NCBI RefSeq assembly: GCF_000013725.1
Contig: NC_007955.1
Span: 465,579 to 529,578, forward strand
Length of the DNA: 64,000 nt
Reading direction: 5' to 3'
DNA from: Methanococcoides burtonii DSM 6242
Lineage (GTDB): Archaea > Halobacteriota > Methanosarcinia > Methanosarcinales > Methanosarcinaceae
Shown: positions 53,322 to 62,810 of the stretch, one piece after another
Position numbering within the stretch: the stretch's first letter is position 1
Layout of the letters: the number at the start of each line of letters is the position of its first letter
Position numbers and translations under genes: made by a program
Notes under the pieces: generated by a model
What the model was told of the DNA's origin: nothing
The model's input: the letters and a program-made list of their open reading frames with translations, nothing else
The model's database searches: none

Positions 53322-53843
53322 ATGAAGAGTAAGCTAATTCCAGTGTGGGTCATTAGAGCAAGTATTGGTATCAAAGGACTCCAATAAATTTTTTTCCTTG
53401 AAGAGGAATTAATTGCAATTGGATGGAACCGATTAGGCAATCTTTCGAAATATATAGATAACAAAGAAATGCTAAGGCATGATCTTGAAAAATTATACCC
53501 AGATAATAACACACGTCAAATCTTTCATGCTATGGGTAGAATACAGTGCTTCTTAGGTGAGATGGAAATTGATCAGTTTGTTGTTCTACCTCGTTACGAA
53601 GAAGAAAGTATTGTTATCGGAAGAATCAAAAGGAATTATGAATATATACCTGGAGAATATGCTGAGTACAACGTTAGAAACATACGCAAAGTAAAATGGG
53701 AGACTACTGTAGAAAGGTCACAGATCGATGAAGATGTTTTAAAATCATTAAATGCACCACTTAGCATTTACAAAATTAACGATGAAGCAACTCGTTATAT
53801 ACATCACTTATATCATGGAAAAGGAGCTCAGTCCAATAAATAA
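53322..53843 (+). pseudogene. Mrr-N/EVE-like domain protein with an in-frame TAA
   Basis: The frame from ATG 53322 reads V-W-V-I-R-A-S-I-G-I-K-G-L-Q, then a TAA, then continues as I-F-F-L-E-E-E-L-I-A-I-G-W-N-R-L-G. An unbroken stretch follows to 53843 (G-R-I-K-R-N-Y-E-Y and K-V-K-W). This is the pattern of the Mrr N-terminal-like domain found on restriction enzymes (W-x-I-R-A-G ... A-I-G-W ... G-R-I ... V-K-W). Changing TAA to a tyrosine codon would restore it. The catalytic domain that follows in Mrr enzymes is absent. A downstream ATG at 53469 could still make a shortened product. Confidence 0.6.
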
Positions 53844-53928
53844 AATCAATCGTCATATTCATTTGTTGATTCAATATACCAATGGCTCGGGAAACAGTAC
53901 TAAAGAAAGAGGGCACAATAGCCCCCAC

Positions 53929-54051
53929 TCATTTCTTGTTCTTAGCAGCTGCAGACTGAGCACGTGCTTTAAAATCCTGATTATTTCTGGATTTATCTGC
54001 ATTTGACTGTATTCTTGAAGCTGCTTTCTGATCCATTGATTTTTCTGTCAT
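53929..54051 (-). CDS. Small protein, 40 residues (second gene of a small-protein pair)
   Basis: A short gene with a GGAGG 5 bases before its ATG. It codes a hydrophilic, alanine/lysine-rich helix-forming peptide: M-T-E-K-S-M-D-Q-K-A-A-S-R-I, then S-N-A-D-K-S, ending A-A-A-K-N-K-K. It resembles small basic stress proteins of the seed-maturation type only in composition. It begins 17 bases after the stop of the gene at 54069, so the two are one operon. A decayed copy exists at 51711. Confidence 0.7.
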   Translation of the reverse strand: MTEKSMDQKAASRIQSNADKSRNNQDFKARAQSAAAKNKK

Positions 54052-54068
54052 TTTATTCCTCCACATTA

Positions 54069-54194
54069 TTATTTGTCTTCATCTTTTGATTCGTGGTCAT
54101 CTGGCCTTTCATCTTCCCCACGACTTTGCCAATAGGCGTCGTTGTTCGAATTGCACTGATTTGAGTGATTATCATCGTCTGATTTTTTGCTCAT
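54069..54194 (-). CDS. Small acidic protein, 41 residues (first gene of a small-protein pair)
   Basis: A short gene with a perfect GGAGGTGA 6 bases before its ATG. It codes a very hydrophilic, asparagine/aspartate-rich peptide: M-S-K-K-S-D-D-D-N-H, then A-Y-W-Q-S-R-G-E-D-E-R-P-D, ending K-D-E-D-K. No membrane segment and one cysteine. Opposite charge to its neighbour suggests the two peptides might bind each other; this is only a guess. Confidence 0.7.
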   Translation of the reverse strand: MSKKSDDDNHSNQCNSNNDAYWQSRGEDERPDDHESKDEDK

Positions 54195-54378
54195 TTTATT
54201 TCACCTCCGATTATTTTATTTTGTTGTACTTTACGAGATTATTTCCTACAAACCCCTAAACAATTTAATTTATTACTAAATATAAGGTTAATGTTTTAAA
54301 ATAAGAGTGATAATAATAAAATCACACTTTTGGTAAATGACAAAAAATGTGTTTATCAAACGTAAGTGGAGGTAGTCC

Positions 54379-55167
54379 ATGGAAACAAATGAATCACATG
54401 ATAAATTAGCAGTCTTGATTGATGCTGATAATGTACACTCATCAATCATAAAAGGATTATTTGATGAAATTGCAAAATATGGAATTGCAAGCGTAAAACG
54501 ACTCTACGGAGATTGGACAGGGCCTCAATTATCTAACTGGAAAGATAACCTGCACATATACTCAATTCAACCAATCCAACAGTTTAGTTATACCGCGAAA
54601 AAAAATGCAACCGACAGTGCACTGATAATAGATGCAATGGATTTGCTATACACAAGAAATCTAGATGGTTTTTGTATTGTTTCAAGTGATAGTGATTATA
54701 CCAAACTATGTCAAAGGATACGTGAATCTGGGGCTTTTGTTTATGGATTTGGTGAGAAAAAAACACCGGAAGCATTTAGAGCTGCCTGCAATAAATTTAT
54801 TTATGTAGAAAATCTCCGAAAAGAAGAGGAAGAAGAGACTGAAGGAAAGGAAGGAAAGGAAGAAAAGGAAGGAAGTATTACAATTTCGACAAACCATACA
54901 AAAATCCCTACAAATGAACTAAAAATGGATACAAACCTTGTGACCCTCTTAAGAAGTGCAATTGAAGATTCTGCAGACGATAATGGATGGGCATCACTGG
55001 GAAATGTTGGACAAAATGCAATGAACAGAGAATCAGATTTTGATTCGAGAAATTATGGTTATAAGAAATTAAGTGATTTGATTGAAGCTATTGACCTTTT
55101 TGAAATAGAAAAAAGAGGGAAAAATAGCCATATACACATCAAAGATAGCCGCTCAAAGAAGAAGTAA
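54379..55167 (+). CDS. NYN-domain nuclease with C-terminal LOTUS (OST-HTH) domain
   Basis: A 262-residue protein. An NYN/PIN-like nuclease domain (about 8-145) shows the acidic residues D15 and D17 (V-L-I-D-A-D-N-V), D79 (T-D-S-A-L-I-I-D) and D104/D106 (S-S-D-S-D-Y). It is joined by an E/K/G-rich linker (about 146-175) to a LOTUS domain (about 185-255: A-S-L-G-N-V-G-Q, then Y-G-Y-K-K-L-S-D-L-I-E). This architecture is known from MARF1-like and LabA-like proteins that cut RNA. RNA cleavage is inferred. GGAGG precedes the ATG. Confidence 0.9.
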   Translation: METNESHDKLAVLIDADNVHSSIIKGLFDEIAKYGIASVKRLYGDWTGPQLSNWKDNLHIYSIQPIQQFSYTAKKNATDSALIIDAMDLLYTRNLDGFCIVSSDSDYTKLCQRIRESGAFVYGFGEKKTPEAFRAACNKFIYVENLRKEEEEETEGKEGKEEKEGSITISTNHTKIPTNELKMDTNLVTLLRSAIEDSADDNGWASLGNVGQNAMNRESDFDSRNYGYKKLSDLIEAIDLFEIEKRGKNSHIHIKDSRSKKK

Positions 55168-55477
55168 ATCTAATTGTGAGGGTTGAAGAGCAATCTAACC
55201 CTCTAACAAAATACTGATTCTGCCTGTCAGGACAGTACATATCCAATTCAATCTTCATCCTTTGAATAAGATCACAGCAATACTTGGCAGCAACACCGAA
55301 GTTCTTTTTCAGTAACTTACAGAATTCCCCAGTAGTCATCCCATCGTAAACGTAGCTTTCAAGCTCCCGGAGAATGCACCTGGCAAACTCTTCTTCGTTT
55401 ACTGAATCACAGACTTCAAGCTCATCAATATGAACAGACGTTTCTTTATCCCACTCATTGAACTCATCTACACAGCC
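55139..55477 (-). pseudogene. C-P-D-R family protein, largest relic (copy 3)
   Basis: The minus strand is open for about 112 codons without a start. It codes F-N-E-W-D-K-E-T-S-V-H-I, then F-A-R-C-I-L-R-E-L-E-S-Y, T-T-G-E-F-C-K-L-L-K-K and Q-R-M-K-I-E-L-D-M-Y-C-P-D-R-Q. Its 3' end runs into the end of the NYN gene on the other strand. Two shorter pieces of the same family lie at 48311 and 52951. Family unknown; a winged-helix-like ending is possible. Confidence 0.45.
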
Positions 55478-55585
55478 TTAAATAAAACAGAATAACAAAA
55501 AATGCTCAATTACATCTACAAACATTCAATATTAATTTTTAAATAAAAGAATAACTTTTTAACACTAAAACTCAAAATTACTAAT

Positions 55586-56038
55586 GTGATACCGAAACTT
55601 TACTTTTATTCCCTGGGTGTATGGGTGCTGTTCATCATACCTGCCATATTAAATGGTATATCAACAGGGATCTATGCACCCTATACAGATGAACTTCTTA
55701 CCCACCAGATAAGTTCGGTGATCTTTTGCATGGTCATATTTGCAGTTACCTATTTTTTCATGAAATCTTCAGGTGTTTCCGGGACATCCAGGCAGTTCAT
55801 TTATGTTGGGCTGATCTGGCTGCGCCTGACAATATTCTTTGAATTCCTCTTCGGGCATTTCCACCATCCGATCATCGAGGATTATGAGGTACTTCTGCTC
55901 TCCCCGGGCAGTGCGATAGTGCCCGGAGTTGCTGAACCCAGCGCCATAGAACTTGACATATTTGATGGTAAGGTAAAGGGGAGGGTGATAAGGTGTGATG
56001 GGGATGTATGTAGTTATTTTGAGTATGAGAGAAAGTGA
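55586..56038 (+). CDS. Membrane protein of unknown function, possibly C-terminally altered
   Basis: A 150-residue protein with a GTG start and four helices (about 7-27, 43-60, 70-88). The region W-L-R-L-T-I-F-F-E-F-L-F-G-H-F-H-H is typical of a common small archaeal/bacterial membrane family that normally ends soon after. Here the last 45 residues are soluble and unrelated in style (G-S-A-I-V-P-G-V-A, then V-I-R-C-D-G-D-V-C). The tail may come from another frame after an old frameshift. Confidence 0.5.
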   Translation: MIPKLYFYSLGVWVLFIIPAILNGISTGIYAPYTDELLTHQISSVIFCMVIFAVTYFFMKSSGVSGTSRQFIYVGLIWLRLTIFFEFLFGHFHHPIIEDYEVLLLSPGSAIVPGVAEPSAIELDIFDGKVKGRVIRCDGDVCSYFEYERK

Positions 56039-56191
56039 GTGCGATTGGATCAGATGATCTCATAAATACAGAATAAATCACATATATTTCTATTTTTTAA
56101 AAATTCTGAAATCAAAATTATATAAAGAAATGGCAGATTTGAACAAAAGCACAACGTCTATTAAAGGGCACAAAAAACTTCAAATTATCCA

Positions 56192-56221
56192 CCGTAGAAC
56201 CATTTCATTTCAGTTCTACGG
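56192..56221 (-). terminator. Hairpin after the catalase gene
   Basis: A perfect 9-base stem (ccgtagaac and gttctacgg) with a 12-base loop lies 32 bases after the katA stop on its strand. It is the strongest hairpin seen in this part and is a likely transcription end or RNA-stabilising structure for katA. Confidence 0.55.
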
Positions 56222-56252
56222 CAGAATATTAATATTTTACTACAATACGATC

Positions 56253-57767
56253 TTACTTTTCTGTAGCTTTTACACGTTCCGTTTGGGTCATATTGGCAAG
56301 ACGCTCAATTTCTTTTACATCCAAACCCAATCCATCAGCCACACGCCCTCCGTAATCGGGATCGGCTTTGAAGAACAGAGCAGTCTGTCTGAGTTGAATA
56401 CGCTTTTGTGCACCCGAGAGATGTGAAATAATATTACCCACAAGGTTCTCACGAGCCTGATCATCCATTACGTCACGATACAGGTTACCTGCCTGCACAA
56501 AGTCATCATTGGAGTGGACATAAGGCGTACGATCTGCTTTACCGGAAACTTCGAATGGTGGCTTCAGAGCATCAGGGTCCGGGGCAGGACCACCAAAACT
56601 GTTTGGCCAGTAATTTGGTCCACTTCCTCCATTGGCATCAATTCGCATGAACCCATCACGCTGATAGCTGGTTTCAGGTGCATTTTTAGGAGCATTCACA
56701 GGGATCTGATGATAATTGGGACCCAAACGATGAACATGAGAGTCATGATATGAGAAAACTCTGGCCTGTAACATCTTATCTGGAGATATATCAATACCCG
56801 GTACCAGATTACCAGGGCTAAAAGCAGATTGTTCCACTTCAGCAAAATAATTGGTTGGATTCCTATTAAGCACCATTTTACCGATCTTGATGGTAGGGAA
56901 ATCACCATGTGGCCAGACCTTGGTTATATCAAGAATGTCAAAGCGATATTCTTCAGCCTGCTCCGGGGTCATTATCTGCATCTCAAGGGTCCAGGAAGGA
57001 TAATCCCCCTTTTCTATAGCATCATAGAGATCCCGAACAGCATGATCCGGATCAGTCCCACTTAATTTTTCTGCTTCCTCACGTGTAAGGGTCTTTGTAC
57101 CCTGATCAGTCTTAAAATGATACTGCACCCAGAAGTATTCGCCCTTATCGTTATACCACTTATAAGTATGACTTGAATATCCGTTCATATTACGGAAAGT
57201 TGCAGGAGTACCCCTGTCTGAAAAAAGGATCGTGACCTGATGAATTGATTCCGGAGTGAGAGACAGAAAGTCCCAGAACATGTTTGGATCTTTGCAGTTT
57301 GTAGCAGGGTTTCGCTTCTGTGTATGAATGAAATCAGGAAACTTCAGAGGGTCTCGAATGAAGAACACAGGTGTGTTGTTGCCCGTGAGATCATGGTTAC
57401 CATCTTCAGTGTAGAACTTTATAGCAAAACCACGTGGATCCCTTGCTGCATCGGCAGAACCTTTTTCCCCACCTACAGTGGAAAAGCGAGCAAAGACCTC
57501 AGTGCGTTTGCCTATTTCTGAAAGGAATTTGGCTTTTGTATATTTGGTCACATCAGCTGTCACTTCAAAATAACCGCCAGCCCCTGCACCTTTAGCATGC
57601 ACAACACGCTCAGGTATACGTTCACGATTAAAATGACCAAGTTTCTCCAATAGGTGAACGTCCTGTATGAGAACTGGTCCACGCTCTCCTGCCGTGAGGC
57701 TATTCTGATCATCACCGACTGGAATTCCAAAAGCAGTAGTTAAACTGGAAGTTTTCTCATCACTCAT
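56253..57767 (-). CDS. katA: Monofunctional heme catalase
   Basis: About 504 residues. The start at 57767 (M-S-D-E-K-T-S-S) has GGAGG before it; a longer frame to 57818 has no such support. It converts hydrogen peroxide to water and oxygen in the cytoplasm. Seen: the catalytic histidine in [11 protein letters not shown], the asparagine region [11 protein letters not shown], and the heme-ligand tyrosine in R-V-F-S-Y-H-D-S-H. Length and ending fit small-subunit clade 3 catalases. It is unusual but known in methanogens, which otherwise live without oxygen. No regulator is adjacent. Confidence 0.95.
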   Translation of the reverse strand: MSDEKTSSLTTAFGIPVGDDQNSLTAGERGPVLIQDVHLLEKLGHFNRERIPERVVHAKGAGAGGYFEVTADVTKYTKAKFLSEIGKRTEVFARFSTVGGEKGSADAARDPRGFAIKFYTEDGNHDLTGNNTPVFFIRDPLKFPDFIHTQKRNPATNCKDPNMFWDFLSLTPESIHQVTILFSDRGTPATFRNMNGYSSHTYKWYNDKGEYFWVQYHFKTDQGTKTLTREEAEKLSGTDPDHAVRDLYDAIEKGDYPSWTLEMQIMTPEQAEEYRFDILDITKVWPHGDFPTIKIGKMVLNRNPTNYFAEVEQSAFSPGNLVPGIDISPDKMLQARVFSYHDSHVHRLGPNYHQIPVNAPKNAPETSYQRDGFMRIDANGGSGPNYWPNSFGGPAPDPDALKPPFEVSGKADRTPYVHSNDDFVQAGNLYRDVMDDQARENLVGNIISHLSGAQKRIQLRQTALFFKADPDYGGRVADGLGLDVKEIERLANMTQTERVKATEK

Positions 57768-57818
57768 AAAATTATACTCCTCCATTTTATATATAGGGTA
57801 ATTAAAGAAACTGATCAA

Positions 57819-58152
57819 GTAATAACTAAAATCAATTCTTGATCAGACCCACCAAAACCCATGATTAATTTTGTTTTTAGCCTATAAATAGATTCACATG
57901 TGGTTAGAGATATAAAGATGGATATAAAATTAAAACTTTAATTATTTAAAAAATATAAATACTGTCTAATAACAAAAGTAATATTCAAGCTAAGATAAAT
58001 TAAAAGGATGCAGTTTCAGAATCAACTGGGATTGTAAATGTGAACTTCAAAGAATTACTCAATCGATCATACAATATTTGTTTCATCCTTGATCTGTCAG
58101 CATATGATAGACAATGGCCTAAGTAAATATGAAATAAAATTGGCACACACTT
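57819..58152. other. Intergenic region upstream of katA
   Basis: About 330 bases between the EamA gene end and katA, both on the minus strand. It must carry the katA promoter, and the AT-rich block near 57930-57970 fits one. I see no gene, RNA or clear operator. Confidence 0.4.
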
Positions 58153-59010
58153 TCAAGCAGAAATAAATATGATCGCTAGCAAAGCAGTAGCTAAGCCTAA
58201 CCATTGTTTTGAAGAAAGCTTTTCTTTGAGTATCAACCATGCAAGTAATACTGTTCCTGCAGGATAGAGGGAGGAAGTAATCGATGCGATATCGAGTCGA
58301 CCTGCCTGAGATGCAAACGCAAAAAATGTATTTCCTCCAGTGTCAAATATTCCCGCAATGAAGATGATGGGAAAGACGCTTTTGGGTGGAATGTACACCT
58401 GCCTCTTCAGTGTGATAAATATAATCAATGTTATAGCTGCTGCTATCCTTGCAGCAGTAAGAGGCCAGAGCACCGCCGTATCACTCACTTTGTCGATGGA
58501 TATGAAGAACAGTCCAAACCCCATTCCAGCTATCAGCGGAAGTATCAGGTCGGTGCGTTCAATTTTACTGTTCCCATTTCCACCACCTGCAATGAGCCAG
58601 ACTGCTACAAGTGCAAAAGCAAACCCAATAATTTGATGAAAAGCAGGTAATCCTTCGTAAAATGCACTGTAGATGACCGGTACAGAAGCTGCAACTATTG
58701 CCGAAACAGGTGCGACAAACCCCATGTTCCCCTGTGAAAGACCACGATAAAGTGCCAGAAGCCCAATACCTATGAAAACTCCTGCAACGGCCCCCCAGAG
58801 CATACCACCAAAGGGTGGCATTTTTTCTGCCATTAAATGGGCTGAAAATGCAAGAAGGAAGATACCGACTATCTGGGTTATCAGAACAACACTATATACA
58901 TTTGCACGTTTTGATGCAAATCCTCCACTGAAATCCCCAGCACCCCAGCATATGGCTGACATAAGACCAAAAAAAACCACCAGGAATTCAACAGGTATCA
59001 TAGATCTCAT
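58153..59010 (-). CDS. EamA-family (DMT superfamily) transporter
   Basis: A 285-residue membrane protein with ten hydrophobic segments in two similar halves. It opens with F-G-L-M-S-A-I-C-W-G-A-G-D-F-S-G-G, the typical first helix, and the second half has S-S-L-Y-P-A-G-T-V-L-L-A-W-L. EamA proteins export amino acids or metabolites, or move nucleotide sugars. The substrate is unknown. Length is normal for the family. It stands alone on the minus strand. Confidence 0.88.
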   Translation of the reverse strand: MRSMIPVEFLVVFFGLMSAICWGAGDFSGGFASKRANVYSVVLITQIVGIFLLAFSAHLMAEKMPPFGGMLWGAVAGVFIGIGLLALYRGLSQGNMGFVAPVSAIVAASVPVIYSAFYEGLPAFHQIIGFAFALVAVWLIAGGGNGNSKIERTDLILPLIAGMGFGLFFISIDKVSDTAVLWPLTAARIAAAITLIIFITLKRQVYIPPKSVFPIIFIAGIFDTGGNTFFAFASQAGRLDIASITSSLYPAGTVLLAWLILKEKLSSKQWLGLATALLAIIFISA

Positions 59011-59289
59011 TTTCCAAAAATAAACATATTGTATTGGATCTGCTTGAATTTATACTCTTTCTTTTGTCTGGATAAAATTCTGTCAATTAGTTCAGCAACA
59101 ATATGACTCATGCTCGAGGTTAACTACGATTATGTTGGACTTGTATGACAACCACATCTGATTCAAAGAAGGTGCAAGTGTGATCGGAATACCTGTATTT
59201 TGCATGCAACACACAAAGAGTGAATACTGAAACATATGTGCGAATACCTGATAGGTTAACATTGAGCACATTCAGAGCAGAAACTGGTT

Positions 59290-60462
59290 TTAACTAAGCG
59301 CCTGCCGGTATACCTCTCCAGTCTTCTTTGCTATATCTTGCCAGTCAAATGAGGATATAACCCTCTCACGCCCTTTTTTCCCCATTAGGCATCTCTTTTC
59401 CGGATCATGATATAATCTATCGATTGCTTCTGCGATACTTGCACCGCTTTCCGGTTCCACCAGAAGCCCGGTCCTGTTGTGGTCAATGATATCTGGTATC
59501 CCTCCGACCCGTGTCCCAATGCACGCGGTCTCACATGCCATGGCTTCTATGAGCGCAATACCGAAAGGCTCATAGATACTTGGTAGCACGAACGCGTTGG
59601 AGAGAGAGTATAATTTAATGAGTTCATGCTTCCCCACATGCGGAAGGCAGAGGATATGCTTTTCATGATATATATCCGGCTGGCCGACCATGACCAGCAT
59701 TATCTCTGGAATGTCTCTCTGGAGCTTTTGCACGGCATCAACCAGATACATTACGCCCTTTTGTGGGTCATTCCTTCCAACAAACAGCACAACGAATCGG
59801 TTATCAAGTTTGTATTTTCTTTTGAGGTCATCCGCATTTTGGTGTTTGAATGCCTCAGCATCCACACCATTTGGAATGATCGTGATCCTATCAGGTTCGA
59901 TTCCAAATGTTTGTTCCAGTTCTCCTTGTATGGACTTTGATACTGCAATGAACCTGTCCACCATACCCACCACGTTTTGTTCCATCATAACACTCAGACC
60001 GTCTGGCTTCGTTCTATTGACATCTATACTGTGAGCTGTCATCACCAGTGGCAACTGGGTACTCTGCTTTGATAATCTAGCAGCTAACTGGATTAAACCA
60101 CCATGCGAATGCAATAGATCCAGACTGCCATTTAAAAACTGTTTCTTCACCATCGCAGCCACATTGATGTTGGTCAGTATCTTTTTATATGCCGCACTAA
60201 AATCATTAGATGCCTGATAACGAAGTTCTGTTGGTCCATGCACACATACATTTTTGACCAACTGTTCATTCGATTCCTACATATTGGCTGTAAACACATG
60301 TACATGATAATTTCTGATTGCAAGACTTCTGGTTAACTCCCCTACATGAATGCCCACTCCACCATAAAAATTTGGTGGATACTCATAAGAAAGAATTCCT
60401 ATGTTCGCACCAGAGTCGGTCTTTTTTAGACTGAAAGCCGTAATTATACCCCCACACTTCAT
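59290..60462 (-). CDS. Glycosyltransferase family 4 (glycogen synthase-like), interrupted by one in-frame TAG
   Basis: Two frames on the same phase are separated only by a TAG at 60277-60279. The N-terminal piece (61 residues) has S-Y-E-Y-P-P-N-F-Y-G-G-V-G-I-H-V-G-E-L. Immediately after the TAG the frame continues (E-S-N-E-Q-L-V-K-N-V) for another 328 residues to the end. There it has G-R-N-D-P-Q-K-G and the E-x7-E motif E-P-F-G-I-A-L-I-E. The total of about 390 residues is normal for GT4 enzymes. It would add sugars from a nucleotide sugar to a glucan or other acceptor. Methanosarcinales can read TAG as pyrrolysine, so this may be a full-length protein, or a nonsense pseudogene. It is divergent from the GH15 gene. 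Confidence 0.82.
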
Positions 60463-60553
60463 TCCGTTATAATATCACAGCCAATTAAATATGTTGACCC
60501 TTAAAATTAGAACCCCGATAATTTAATGGCGTCATTTCTCGTTTCCCATAAAG

Positions 60554-60754
60554 CCCAAATTTGACAGTTCTATTTTTTAGCTTATAGAATTTGACAGTTG
60601 TTACTAAGTTAAATATTTATGTTAATTAATGTTATATAAAAACTACAATTTGTGATATATTCTTATTTTAGTTACAGATTGGGCAAATATTGATGAAAAA
60701 TAAGCAAAATACCACATAAATTAACATTAATTTTTATAAACTGTCAAATTCGGG
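60554..60754. mobile_element. 201-bp MITE-like element, copy B (inverted relative to copy A)
   Basis: It begins cccaaatttgacagtt and ends aactgtcaaattcggg. It is flanked by a perfect 6-base duplication, ataaag (60548-60553 and 60755-60760). Its reverse complement differs from copy A at about 10 of 201 positions by eye. It sits between the divergent glycosyltransferase and GH15 genes, in their shared promoter region. Confidence 0.88.
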
Positions 60755-60826
60755 ATAAAGCAGGAAACTACTTTAGCTCATGATACACATGTATACGTGA
60801 GAATATACATTAAAGGTGACGCTCAA

Positions 60827-62764
60827 ATGCCTAAACCACTCGTTGTTGGAAACGGATCACTGCTGGTGAATCTTGATATGAATGCAAGCATCCGGGACAT
60901 GTACTTCCCCCATATAGGAAATGAGAACCATGTGAACGGGCGACATTGTAGAATAGGGGTAGAAGTAGATGGGAAAAATCTTGGTATGGTCTCTCTGATC
61001 GGGGATGATTGGATCCACAAACTTGGTTACCAGAAAGATCGGTTGGTAACTGATAGCTACTATCGCAATGATCATCTTGAAGTTGAGTTGAGGTTCAACG
61101 AATGTGTACACCCTCATGAGAATGTATTCATTCGAAAGATAGCAATAACCAATACCAACACTATAGATGTGGACATGAAGCTACTTTTCAGCCATGATAT
61201 TGCCCTTTACGAGAACCCGAATGGTGATACGGCTATCTTTGACCCTGCATTGCAATCCATAATACATTATCAGGACTCGCGCTACTTCCTTATTAGTGGT
61301 TCACCATACTTTGACCAGTATGAAGTAGGTCCAAAAGGGACTGATGAATCTGGTGCTATCAAGTCTGGAGGGCTTAACATGAATTCCATTCAGGTTGGGG
61401 CAGTGAAAAGTTTAATAAGTTTCTCCCAGCATCTGGCAGCGGGAGAAACAAAAATAATATATTACTGGATCGCAGCAGGGAAAACTTTCTTTGAAGTCAA
61501 GCGGCTCAACGAACTTGTCCTTACTACAACACCTGAAAGGATGATGAGTGAAGCAGGGCAGTACTATTATTCATGGGTGAACAAGGAAAAGTACGATTTG
61601 TTTGATTTTCCACCAAAAGTGGTAGACTTATTCAAACACAGTCTGCTTATTATAAAGTCGCAGATCGATTACGATGGCGCGATCATAGCTGCCAATGACA
61701 GTGATATCCTTGAAAGGTTCAACATGGATTCATACAGTTATATGTGGCCGCGTGATAGTGCATATATCGCCATGGCACTGGACATAACACGTTACTCCGG
61801 AACTGTACAGAAATTCTTTGAATACTGCCAGGGACTTATCCATGAAAACGGGTATTTCCTGCAAAAATACAATCCCACAGGTACCCTTGCAAGTGGTTGG
61901 ATGCCTTGGCTAACACCTGAGGGAAAGATCCAACTTCCGATACAGGAAGATAGTACAGCACTTATTATCGTGGCTTTGTGGAATCATTATAAAATTACAA
62001 AATCTATCGAGAACATCGATCCGGTTTATCACTCACTGATAATACCGGCTGCCGAGTTCATGATCAAGTATAGGGATCCTTCTACTGGACTCCCAAAACC
62101 CAGTTATAATCTGTGGGAGGACAAAAGAGCGGTTCACAGCTATACATGTTCGACAGTGTATGCGGGACTCATATGCGCTGCCAACTTTGCAGCAATGTAT
62201 GGAGACAATGACCTCGCAGAGAGCTATAACACGGCTGCCATGGAAATAAAAAAGGGGATCGAGAATCACCTGTATGATAAGGAACTGGGAAGGTTCCTGC
62301 GAAGCATCAGCCCGAGGGATGAAACCGTAGATGCCAGTCTCTACGCCGTATCTCAGTTCGGGGTGCTCCCCCCCGACGATGCCAGAGTGGTTAGCACTAT
62401 GAAAAGTGTAGAAAGCATACTGTCAGTGAAGACTGAGGTAGGAGGCATCGCTCGCTTCTATAAGGATAAATATCAAGAAGTTGCACAATACGATCCGGAG
62501 ATCATTCCAGGCAATCCCTGGTTCATATGTACCTTATGGGTAGCGCAGTGGCATATACAGATGGCAAAGAGCATCGACGACTTGCAAAAAACAAGGGAGA
62601 TAATACTATGGACCACAGAGAGGGCTACAGAAACCGGGATGTTGGCAGAACAGCTGAATCCATTTGATGGGAGTCCTTTAAGCGTAAGTCCTCTTACTTG
62701 GGCACATGCCACTTTTGTACTAACTGTCATGGCCTTTGTCGAGAAAGCAAGATCACTGGAGTAA
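60827..62764 (+). CDS. GH15 glucoamylase-type glycoside hydrolase
   Basis: About 645 residues. The start at 60827 (M-P-K-P-L-V-V-G-N-G) has GGTGA 8 bases before it; a GTG 30 bases upstream is in frame but weaker. An N-terminal beta-sandwich (about 1-250) is followed by the alpha/alpha barrel. The barrel has M-W-P-R-D-S-A-Y, G-W-M-P-W-L, the catalytic acid in L-P-I-Q-E-D-S-T, and the base in G-M-L-A-E-Q-L-N-P. No signal peptide, so it acts inside the cell. It would release glucose from glycogen-like glucan or trehalose-type substrates. With the neighbouring GT4 gene, it fits storage glucan turnover. Confidence 0.92.
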   Translation: MPKPLVVGNGSLLVNLDMNASIRDMYFPHIGNENHVNGRHCRIGVEVDGKNLGMVSLIGDDWIHKLGYQKDRLVTDSYYRNDHLEVELRFNECVHPHENVFIRKIAITNTNTIDVDMKLLFSHDIALYENPNGDTAIFDPALQSIIHYQDSRYFLISGSPYFDQYEVGPKGTDESGAIKSGGLNMNSIQVGAVKSLISFSQHLAAGETKIIYYWIAAGKTFFEVKRLNELVLTTTPERMMSEAGQYYYSWVNKEKYDLFDFPPKVVDLFKHSLLIIKSQIDYDGAIIAANDSDILERFNMDSYSYMWPRDSAYIAMALDITRYSGTVQKFFEYCQGLIHENGYFLQKYNPTGTLASGWMPWLTPEGKIQLPIQEDSTALIIVALWNHYKITKSIENIDPVYHSLIIPAAEFMIKYRDPSTGLPKPSYNLWEDKRAVHSYTCSTVYAGLICAANFAAMYGDNDLAESYNTAAMEIKKGIENHLYDKELGRFLRSISPRDETVDASLYAVSQFGVLPPDDARVVSTMKSVESILSVKTEVGGIARFYKDKYQEVAQYDPEIIPGNPWFICTLWVAQWHIQMAKSIDDLQKTREIILWTTERATETGMLAEQLNPFDGSPLSVSPLTWAHATFVLTVMAFVEKARSLE

Positions 62765-62810
62765 ACATAGTTAAACATCGATTTCCGATATACTATGCAA
62801 GATGATATTA

